Below are positions 14,201 to 26,200 of a stretch of DNA of 64,000 nucleotides, one piece after another. The notes under the pieces were generated by a model. It was given only the letters and a program-made list of their open reading frames with translations. It did no database searches and was not told the origin of the DNA. The position numbers and the translations under genes were made by a program. Position 1 is the stretch's first letter; every line of letters begins with the position of its first letter. Source of the stretch: Trichopria drosophilae (taxonomy: Eukaryota; Arthropoda; Insecta; Hymenoptera; Diapriidae). The stretch spans positions 19,131,001-19,195,000 of the forward strand of contig CM059587.1 in the NCBI GenBank assembly GCA_030407085.1, written 5' to 3'.

Positions 14201-17200
14201 GAAAAACCTGAACAAAAAGAGACATTTGCATGACACTTGCCATTACAAAAACATGTCCAATCACGCACCGATGAGATATGACGATTTACGCGAAATAAAG
14301 TGCGTGTTATACGATTCAACCATTTAATATTCAATCAAGTCTCATTATTTCTATTATTTTGAAAAAATATTCATGGGTATTTGCAGAAAACAAATTTTAT
14401 ATACATTTTTAGAAATTGTAATAATAATTAATTTACAGTATCAATTATAGTGTTGGTTGTTTTCTGGTCTTAATTAAACTTGAATATAAATAAAAATTAG
14501 CGTAGGAAAAGAGATATAATGTAAATAAAATAGGGAACTATTGGAGGGTAATCAATAGAAATTAACGTTTCGACCCCCTAATTCGGGTCCTCTTCAGAAA
14601 GGGTATGAAAAACCGGAAAAATTTGTTCGTATTTATATTAAAACATGGCCACGGAATATATATGTGTTGGTATAGTACTGAGAATCAACGCGTTGAAACG
14701 TTACTTTTGATTTACTTGTTAATTTAAAAACGAATGGTATATTTCTGGAAGATTCGAGTCCTCAAATCTAATGTTTACTTTGTTTTTCTCTTTGTTGATA
14801 ATGAAATTTTCCACATTGTATCTTTTTTCCATGTTTTTTCTTTTGCAAGAATTTTTGCATTTTTGTAATCGAAGTCATGACCAGTTTCCATTCGATGTAA
14901 AGTTAAACCAGAATGTTGTTCACTGTTTTTGGTTAAAATATTCTTTTCGCATGTTCTTTTATTCGAGAATCAAGAGGTCTATAGGTCTATCCTATATGTA
15001 GAATTTGTTACATTAAAAGCATGGTATTTTTGTGAGATAAATATGATTTTATTTTAGCATAAACCTGTCTCGACTCTATGTACTTTAAATTTAAAGACAT
15101 TGTTTACAAACAAATTTTCCGAATGCCGATGGGTTTTCCTCTTTCCCCCGTCCTCGTGTATATTATAAATAAATTAAATTTAAATCCACCATTCTGTTTA
15201 GATATGTGGCTAACATTCTAACATGTATTCCAGATGATAAAGAAAGCCAGTTTTTAAATTAATTTAATAATTTTTATCCCGAAAAACAGGCTTAAATTCT
15301 CTATAGAACGAGAAAACAATAAAGAAATAAACTTCATTGATACCAGAATTTTTATACAAAAAGATGAAACTTTAAAGCATGATTGGTACCACAAAACAAC
15401 GAGGTCCGGTAGAAACAACAAAAAAAACATGTTATTTTAACTGTAAAACTGCGGTTTTCTGCTAGTATTAACTATCTTATAATATTTTTCATGACTTCTA
15501 GCACTTTTTTCAGAAATTCAAATTAAATCATTCCTTCGATTCAATTATATAGGAACTTTAGGTGGTTTCTTTTAAAGAAACGTGTCAATATTACATATCT
15601 TATTTATTATACATATAATAAATAAAAATACCTATTTGTTATTTTTTTAACTACCTATATCATTGAATCGAAAAAGTTGAAATTTTGAATTCCGTACATT
15701 AGGGGTCTGAAATAACTAATAAATAACTACGAAAAAGTCTAGTAACAACTTCTAACTAAGGACAACATTTACTGGGAAAAGTGCCAGAAGCCGCAAAAAA
15801 ATACGATAGTTAATAGTACCTGAAAACCCGGTCTTACTGTTAAAATATTTATTAATTTATTGTTTTTTTACATGCATTAACCAAAAATGCGTATACTTCT
15901 TGTTACGTTTTTGCCGATTTCCATGATGATAGCTTGTTAATTGAGGTGTTATTATAGCGTTGAAATAAAAAAGAAATAGTATATGATGCTGCACCCACCC
16001 TAAAGTAATAATTAACGATTTAGTTTATGTTTGTTGACGAAACAAATCTCATAACGCTTGCACATAATTAGCTAGAGGGTTGTCTATAAATAAACCGCAT
16101 AAAGCTTTTTCAGATCATTTTTGGCCCCTACCTCCCTTCCGTAATACCATGCAGGCATCAGCCTGATTACCACCTCTCTTTCAAATCTTACGAAATATTT
16201 GAAATGTGTGCAAAATTTAAAATATTTGAATAAGGCAAGGATTTTTCTCAAGAAATAATTATCCGGAAGTAATTTCCTTTTCAGAATGTCCCGGAACAAT
16301 ATTTCACTGTGCAGCCATATTCTTTTAAGCATTATTAGGGTTAGGCGGAGTTCTAATTGGTTAGGGTACGTTAGTTTTAGGGCACTCATATACTCTTAGC
16401 CATTATTAAAGGTAGGCGGAGTTCTGACTGGTTAGATTATGTTAGATTTAGTGCACGCGTATGCTTTTAGACATTATCTCGAAAATAAGGCTTCAATTCG
16501 TTGTTTTGACAACGGATCAAACATGGCGGACAAAACTTTAATATTTAAAACTTTACTATTCAAGAGTTTTTTAGGTCGCTAACCAGGATTTTGAATTCAG
16601 TTTTCATAAATTCAAAATGGTGGATCAAATGCGGCGAATAATCCCCAGGCAGTGCCTTTCGTATTCAGCAGAGTCCCGGTATATTGGCCCGCTCGGTTCC
16701 TCGCTTTCCCCTCCCGTCTCCTTATATTTGTCAAAAGAAGGGGAGTGCCGCTTCTCCCACTCTTCTCAGTCGCGTTACGTTCGTGACGTCACAGCAGGCT
16801 CTTCCGGAGGCCCCAACGCACAAGGTGGGGAAAAAGAGAGCGGTGACAGACAAATATAACGAGACGGAACTGGGCAAATATAGCGGGACTCTACTGTAGT
16901 TTACGAGCGTTTCGTATCTGTCATGCTAGTTAGTTTGCTAGCTGATTTTTTTAACAAGTTGAATTCTGAAAATAGTCACGGTATGAATATTCGTCGATCC
17001 CTAAATCCTTACAATACAGTTCAAATGTATGTACTTATTCTTTGTTTTTTCACGAATATGCTTTATCTAATGTATTATACCTTGTAATCTATAGCGATTA
17101 TAATTTTGTTGTATATTACCACAAGACTAATTAGTCATGTCATAATAAAGACATACATACATACATATATAAATTTGTATTCTTCTACAATTATAATAAA

Positions 17201-20200
17201 GTAGAATTCAAATTACAAAAAGAAATAGACATAATGGTTTTATATTTACTAATACATTAGGAAGGTAAAATGAAGATACCACGTTCTTATTGATTGTTTT
17301 TGTGGAAAAAATAACAAAAAATCACATAGGTTGTTTTTAACAAATAATTTAACATATTTTTAAAGGAATTAAACATTCGGACTACTAATGCAGCGTAGTG
17401 CACCTTTGAAGTAAACAATATCTATTATTCTGCACGAAATAGTAAATTTTCCAAAAAGCTGAGTAATATAATAATTATGTAACTAATTTGTATTACTGAT
17501 GTATTGTATAAATGTATGAAATTTACGTCATTTTTACGAAAAATAATTCTTTTTATAATGAAATCTGCCTTTACATTACTATCTCATAAGTGATACAATT
17601 TCTAAAACGATATTTATCCGTATGTCTGTTAAAGTAATTGGTTCTAGTTGTGTTTAAATATCTGATAATATGAAAGAAAACATCGTATATGCTTCTATAT
17701 ATGAATTTAGTTGGTAACGTCTATCGCTAAACTGTATTAAAACAAAAACTGGTCATCATCTAACGCAATTTAGCTATTTTTATTTGAAACTAAAATTTAG
17801 CAATGGCAACGAATAATTAGGGAAGAATAACTATTTCTAGTATTTGCATTTCTTTGCTTTTATAATTTAAACATTTTTTAAGTATTCGAACAAGAACTGA
17901 AAACGTTAAAAACTTTATTAATTTATTATTATTATTATGATTTTTACAGAGATCCGAATTTAGTCTCAGACGTCCAACATTTTTGCGCTACCGAATTCGC
18001 TTAAAATTCGTTAGTCCGAGATTTACTTATAAAATGGTTGCAATTTTCTTAATATTATTTTAGAACGGGAATATATAAGACAAATTTAAAAAGTTAACAC
18101 CGTTTCGCGGATTTTATATCATTGAATGTTTTCCCCCTAATAATCGGGAAGACAATAAACTTCTTATCTTCGAAATAATCTTCAACCTCATGTCGTCAAT
18201 GGTCACCTCCAGTAATATTAATCTTTACGATATTTATTTCCTTATATCTTTATTTTTAATTTTAGGAAGGCTTTTCACAAAATATAATTACTGATTAATT
18301 GGTTGATAAGTTTTTATAATTAATAACATTCATTACCTGCCACTTGATAGCAAACGTTGAGTATAAGGTAAATATTGGGAGTTTCCCGACAGTCTTACAT
18401 GTATAGGGTACACCGTAAAAAAATACTTATAATTTTGTTAAGTAGAAATGTTCTTCAACCTAGCAAAATGCAACGATGATAAAATAAATTGTTTCTATAT
18501 TGAAAACGACAATGAATTATGATAATGGTAGCTTTTTCTAACTGAAGACAAAAAATCAATGGAAAACTTTTTGAAAATAACACAAATCTCGGTTTTGCAA
18601 AAACTTACCGGAGGATCGCCTTTTGTATTGACTTCATCAGTGGATTTAGTGATGGCAGATTCGTTTTGTCTTTGGGATGAATCGAAGTCCTTGATTTTGT
18701 TCTCGTACCGCTCAGGTCGTAATTCATCTTCTTGAAAAGCAGCGTTAGATATTCCCAGTCGTTTCTGAAATATTTTAAATGCAAATATTTTCTGCACTTG
18801 CAAAAAATGTGTTGTCACTATTTTAATGGAATAGAATTTACAAATGCCATATTTTATAATAAATTTGTAAAATTATAACTTACTTTATTTTGGTAGATAT
18901 ATTAATTTGTATACATCGGTGATTTATTATATTTTACATTTAATAATGACAATATCAATAATCTACTAAAATAGTTTCCGGGGAAAATTACCGAAATGTT
19001 CGAAAATTGAGGATATAATGTTGACTAATGCCGAAGATCCCACATTAATTAGCAAAATAATATTTAAAATCCATGACTGCTTAAAAAGTTTCTGAAATCT
19101 TCAACTTCAGAACATTTCAATAATTTTCATACAGCATATTATTTCGGTGTACGTTGAATAAAAAATAATAGTATATATTTATTTGCATAGTATAAAATTA
19201 AAGATTTACTTTAAACCAAAAAATAACTTTTTAGTTTTAATTAATACTTCTTGCGTTTAACAAATCTGACTCCAATAAATGTTTATTATTATTTAAACTT
19301 ATACAAATTTGTTTAAATTTATGCCCTAAGTATATTTAGAATAATGTAACTATAGAATTAAAGTAGCCCTTTTTAGTTAGGGCGGTATTTCTACTAATAT
19401 TATAATTTTAGGGAAAAAAAATCATATTTAACAAAATAAAGAAAAAAAAAGAGAGAAATACAAGAAAAAATGGTGTAATGTCATTTCTTTTATTGTAAAT
19501 CTTAAAAAGTCGTAATAACATTTATATTAGTTTAACGAATTTAATGGTCCTAGTCCGATAAATGCTCGAAACGCGAGGATTACTTATTTTATACTACTTT
19601 AAATATAATTATCTCCAGTGTATTTCGTTTATAAAAACCGCATAACTAACTGGCACACTAACAGGATCGATTGATGTTTACTGTTTTTGCCTTTGTTCAT
19701 TATATTTCAGTTATTGAATAAAATAAAAAAATATGACAACATCATATTCAAAACCTATCATAAAAAAAGTGATATCTACTCTCACAGACATTAATGTTCG
19801 AGTATTATAATCACCTTACTTTTTAAGGTTGTAACATTACATAGAGATTAAGAAACCTTCACGTAACCTTATGTCAACCTTACATTATGATGTGAATCAT
19901 CGGCTAAACTTATTAAGTAGAGGATACAGGAAAATGTTAGAATAATGTTAAACAATATCCCTGTAACATGAATGCAATGTCCCATCTAGATTAACGTTTA
20001 ACACATCAATAAAAAAATTATTGTATTTAACATACGTTTATATCATTATATTTTACAAATTTTAAAATTAGTAATTATATATTTTTATTAAATATTTGAA
20101 AGTTACAATTTTAACTGTATTTCATTTATAACATAAAATTGTAACAGGAAATTAGAGCAAGATTGTTGTAAGGTTACATGTAGGTCTCGCAATAGCTCAG

Positions 20201-23200
20201 TGTACTCTGTTCGATCTACATTGGAAAATGTACCTAATATTCACTCCGAGCGGTGTAATATGTAAGAATTCCAAAATCATTTTTATACCGAGAGTCAAAA
20301 CATTGCTGCAAAACTCAAAATTTCATCTAGCGCCGATAAAAGAAATTAAGTCGATTGATTGTACAAACAGCAACCTTATAAAAAGGTTAATAAGACTCTA
20401 ATCCGGAAAGTTCTGCAACTTTAAATTTTCTGTGTTCTGTAAGGTTATCAGCATTAAGTTACAGTGTAAGGTTCATTATAGGTAACATTTTCACAACATC
20501 ATGACGAGTGGTTTAAAGGTTTATGGTTATAATCTCTCCGTAACCTTGTCATAATCTTCTGTTCTGTGAGGGTATTATGTTCTAATTTTTTAAAATTTTA
20601 ATTTACACATATATTCACTTAAAAAGTAACATTTTAGCGGTACTTGATACTTTTACAACTTAAATTGAGTCCCTTTAAGAAAAGAAACGTTAATTTATTA
20701 TTCAATAAGTGTTACTATACAGTTTGTTTTGTGAACATTTAGATTTGTTTGTTAAAGTTAACTTGTTCTGTTCAATATATAAATAATTGTTGTATTTGTA
20801 AAATTTTATACAATTTACAAAATAAAAAAGATTGACGTAAAAGATTTTGCAAAATGGGAATATTAAGTGACAGTGTACTCCAGTTATCAAAAGGCGCCGT
20901 ACCTCGTGGAAAACGAATAATACTCGGAGGTTTTGGCCACAGGTAACGAGTACATTGCCTAATTTTCGAAATTCAAAGTGGCCGATGCAATATGGCATCA
21001 TGTTGGACCAATGAACCTGCCATTTTGGATTTTATAAATCTGACATTCCTAATCAGCGATCCGGAAAACCCTCAGTACTAAGATTCGTCAAAATCGAACA
21101 AAGTTTCGAATTTCGATTCCATATTAGATTCCCCATTTCGAATATTGGAATTATGGGCCTTTTTTCAGTACTTGAAGACAGCTGTTGATAGGGCGAATAA
21201 GAAGATCCTGTGGATAATGATGAACCGACAAGATAAGATGTGTATTACAGGTTGGAGAGAAGACCTCGAAAGAATTTTGAGTATTTCCATATAGGGACAT
21301 ATACAATATGGACTATTCAATATACTGACGATATAGTGTTGGTAGCAGAAAAGGCTTGAGAGATATATATATAAAGGTAGTTAGGATTACGAGATTTTGT
21401 GGTGGGGAGAAAAAAGAATAGTGGAAATGAAAGAATACATTTACGTTGGGCATATATTAACAAGGTATGGAGTGGGCGAAAAACAAATAAGTGAGAGAGT
21501 GAGAAAGCGCCGGGATTAGCAATGGAATGAGTACAGTGGTCCCCGTTCTAACGCATATGATTCGTTCCATAAAAAATGGCCGCCCCCATCCAAACGCATA
21601 TCCTCTCTCAACCCCCACGTTAAGGCAGGGACCACTGTATAGGGAAAGAAAATTTTAGGGGAATATGGAATGGAGAAAGTTATTTGACACTATAGTAGTC
21701 CCCTTCCTAAGGGGTACGATCCGTTCTTATAAAATGGCGGCTGACTGTCCAAAATTATATCCCCTCCCTACCCCCACTGCCACATTTTCATTTATGTTCG
21801 TTGCGAGTTGTATGTGTTTGGATGTTTGCCGATCCTTGCCGAATATATTAATTCAAATTGTGGTTTACATGTGTTCATCTGTATGACTGTCGTTGCGTTG
21901 AGCAAAACGAAATGTTATGGAAGGAGAAAAGGGGAACATGTTTGTATAATTTTTGAAGGGAGAAATGCATAACTTGGACGGACTGACAACTTTAGAAGGG
22001 ATAATTTAGGATGGGGACTACTGCATAGTGAAACGAATATTGCTATACAGTATATTAATATAGAGGTATAAAGGGTAGAAAGAAATGGAAGCATTGCAAC
22101 ATAGATATATGAAATGGGCGTTAGGGGTAGAAAGATGGACACCAGGATACACGGTGAGGGAAGATCTAACGGGAAATTAAATTAGAATGTATACAGGTTG
22201 GAGAGTGGAGAAATATGAGGACAACATAGAGAGAGGGAAATGGGTAGTATAAAGAAAGAATTTAAGAGAAGGGATTATATAAGAAAAGGGAGTATCGGAA
22301 AAAGTAATAATTACGGGTGTATTTGGAAATGTGAAAGAGAAAAGGGGAAAGAAGTATAAAGGGAAAGTTGTAGGATAATGGGAAAGTTGTCCAAAAAATT
22401 TTGCAAACTAGGAAAAACGACCATGTTAGGTTATACAAAATGGAAGAAACGTGATGCCATATGTTCAGGATATGTGCAAAGGGATGATGGAATAGGTAGG
22501 AATAGGCAAAAACGTTTTAAGTGAGGTTGAGTAGGTTATGAATGGCTGCTATGATGTGGACTTTTTCGAAACTTTTCGATACTCTCTCGTCAAAAAATGC
22601 CATGTTTCACTAAAATTATAACATCCGGAAGAATTTCGCGGGCTGGCGTCACATGGTTTTTGAATGGATGAACATTTACGAAGAATAAGACTGGGAGGTG
22701 CGGGAAAGAGAGGGAGAAAGAGGGGTGAGAGGTTGTATTAAATGAAATGTCTAATATTTAATGAAACATATTTCATCATAATACTAAAAATCAATTATTT
22801 TTAATTATAGTAACATACACATTAGAAGTTATTCATTTCGCACGATTCATAGGTGAAAGTTGTAAATTAAGAATAAGCAATACAATTAATAATATAAATT
22901 TAATTTATTTTAAGTTAATAAATATTAAAGACATATTTATAATTGATAATATTTTTATTGTATTTTACTGATTTTGCAAATTTCCAGACAGAGCATTTTT
23001 AAAAACCGATAAGTGAAATGTTGATAAAAATCCGCATTAAAATCAATTTATGAAATGATTTATAAAAATTTGTTTCAGATAATCACTTCTAAAGAAAAAT
23101 AATGTATTTATAATCAGTTTCTTAAATATTTGTTGTACTGAATATTCCGGAGAAAAATAAATAATAAATAAATATTTAAGCACATGAGTTTGGAACTTTT

Positions 23201-26200
23201 TTCAACTTTTTCAAAACTAGGAGATTGACAAGCGTGTTCAAATTTTAACCTTTTTAAACATTTTTTTTTTTAAACGTAGGAAAATTATTCTAGTACAGAA
23301 CTAATATTGAGGTAAAAAATATGGAATAGTGAAAATATTTTATGTAAAATGATTGTCCAAAAACTGTCTTCAGAGAATAAAACATACAAAAAATGTTTAC
23401 AATTCACCAGACTACAATTTTAATTTTTGTATTAGAATAAGCTATTTTACTATATTAAAAGGACTTAAACCAGATTTTCACACGTGAGTTAGGTGAAACC
23501 GCTTTTTTTACAAAATGCCCCTTGAAAAATCTGTCAAATCAGTGTATATTTTTCAAATTTGAAAATTGTCATGAATATAATGTATGCGTTAATTCGAAGA
23601 AATCTTATTAATTTTATCCATGAATTTACAGTCATCTTAAATATTATTGTAATGTCTACATTTTTAAAAATAAAAATTATCCTGTGAGTTAAACAGGAAC
23701 AGTTTTTTGTGATACTTGGCCGACAGTTTTTTCATGTACACACACGTAAACAAAAATTGATATTTATTTCTTTAATTGTAACTGGAAAAAATAAAAATAA
23801 ATATGCGCATCAATAAATTGTAAACAAAGAAATTGGTGTAAAACGAATATAGACAAAAATAAAACATATAAATGTATTACAATTTTTTTTTTAAGTTTTT
23901 AAAATATTGATAACGAACAATTATTAACCTGAAAACTGAATGAAAATTTTATCAAAGCGAGATTCCCGCTTGATTTATTCCTTACTGAACAACTTTTACC
24001 TTTCTTAAAATAATATGCAACATGCGATTGATAAGTATTACAGTATAAAAAATTGTTATTAAAAACATTTGTCTTTTACTCAAAATTTATTGAAATAATC
24101 AATAAACATCTGTATTGCCTGTTTGTGTTTATCCTCAAATAATTGTTCACAATCTGCAAATAAGCTTTCGTATACGTTTACGAGCGCTTGGTTAACGTAT
24201 CTTCTGGATTAAATGAAATGTTTTCAGGATCAAAACTGACGTGCCATAATTGCATGAATAATGTAACTTTGCGGTAGTTCAAAGATAACAATTTATTCTT
24301 CGTACAGAGTTATGACTATTTGCAATTTTTTGAAAATGATTAATTCTACTCACTGAGTATATTCTATAACAAATTTTTCAAGACATTCGCCGTCGCTCAT
24401 TTCAATAGATTTTTAACGTTTTCCGCAGAAAGTATCGTTTTTACGTCGTTTTATCGTGAATTAATTTAAATAAAAAAAGTCATTGTATTCACCGAATTGT
24501 AGATTTTATCGATGAAGCTGATAACAACATGGTTTAGTTATGTGAAGGGTAATTTTCGAAGTCATTTTATGCGTAGAATTCGAATCCGTGGTCAGAATTG
24601 CCACGTCAGCATTTTTAGATATTTGAGGTTATGTACCCAAAAAATGCTGTTTGTGGTTGCTTTTAAGGTTACGTACAGCAGATATTAAAGTTTCAGGATT
24701 TTTTTTAGTTGGATAACATAGTACTACCCTTTCTCTTTATCATGAGAGTCGCAGAGTTCACGACATTTCTTCGCGTCAATTTAAAATTGCGATATAGATG
24801 TAATCAAATTACCTTGAAATACCCTTGGAAGACAAATTCAATGTTAAATTGAATAACACGAAACCTGTATAAATATAAAGAGCAATATAACATTTGGAGA
24901 TTTACAAATAAACATGTTTCAATACTGTGTTTGTTGAAAACTTTTTAATAAGCCATTCTGAATCCGCCTTCTTCAATTCGAAAATTTTAATATCTCGACC
25001 TGGCAATGCCAGGCACCCCCGAATACAAGTTTTCAAAAGAAAATACTAAAAAATTTCTACCTCGAAGTATTTCATGCTCATGACACGGTTAGGACATATG
25101 TCATAAATTCAAAATGGCGTTACTTGGTGAAGGAAAAATGGCAATTGAACTCTGTGACTCAGATTAAAACGAAAGAGCAATACAATATGATCCAACCAAT
25201 GGAAACTTCCATCAGTTGCCAAAAACTTAATGTGTTGATGCATAACCTGAAATATCTCAAAATCTTGCCGTGATGGATCAATTCTGACTCCGGATTCAGA
25301 TGTATACTTGTGTTTTTGTTTGGCATTTTTTGACGGAATTCCGCATATTTCTAACAATATTAACTATTTTTGTATCGTATAACGTTTGAAATATGTACCA
25401 GCCAGCCTATCCTTTTATTAATAAATTGGCGGATCCAAAATGATAGTTAAAACAACAAAATTGTTCAAAGTTAGCGATTTGTAGCATTTTATGAAAATAA
25501 TTAGACCAGTACTAATCGAGTAATAAGCAAGCTTATTCAAAAATAATTATTCAATTATTACATTAATGATAATAACGGCAAAACGAAAATGGCGAAGGTA
25601 CCGTGTCCAAAATGTTGAAGTCCTGAAGGGTTTTCTTCTTTGAAATCATAAAAATAAGCAAGGGTATCCCGATGAATGGTAGTCACCGTGATAGCTTTCC
25701 CATTTAGGACATCAAACAATTATGCAACTTTTAAATGTAGACTTTTAAACGTCATTTTGAATCAGACACTTTCTTGATTATTGTATCGTTTAAAAGAATT
25801 TAAAAACATCAAAATATTATTTGGGATCCAATTGGAGTGCTTTGTACTGAGCACTATGAAAAATAGAAGAGTTAATTTTTTTAGTAGGCATTAGGATATT
25901 TTATCCGTCATATAGAATTTGTACAATAGAAAAATAATGCCATTATCATGATCGTACGTTACTTGTAAAGTATTGTAACAGCTAAGAGGATCCATCTACC
26001 TTCATAAAATTACGAAAAACTACGAATTTTGGAAAATTTGGGTCACTATGACGAATCAAAAGTTTAAAATTTAATTACCGAAAGTTTTGAACCATATATT
26101 TTTTTATTGGAATTTCATTCTTTAATTTGAAAGTTCAATAGATTTTGAGTTTATAATGGAATAATTAATTAATATAATAATCAAAATTAAATGTAAATAA

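Larger units (their letters stand above)
12225..18608 (-). other. NAAT intron 2
   Basis: A 6.4-kb intron containing a diverged AAAATGGC-type repeat (12.5-13.0 kb), Penelope-like remnants on both strands (14.56-15.42 kb), a two-copy tandem repeat (16.3 kb) and a pogo-like MITE (16.67-16.90 kb). The stretches 13.0-14.5 and 17.0-18.6 kb show nothing recognisable. Confidence 0.85.
21165..22560 (+). pseudogene. Decayed non-LTR retrotransposon (LINE) reverse transcriptase
   Basis: Plus-strand frames show [13 protein letters not shown] (about 21318-21357), the RT catalytic YxDD block. They then give [28 protein letters not shown] (21420-21518), and after two nested insertions [27 protein letters not shown] (22084-22170). 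This order of blocks is typical of a common R1/Jockey-like LINE type in insects, notably Hymenoptera. Stops and frameshifts are frequent, so it is dead. The poly-purine richness of 21.2-22.7 kb follows from this coding origin. Confidence 0.72.
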
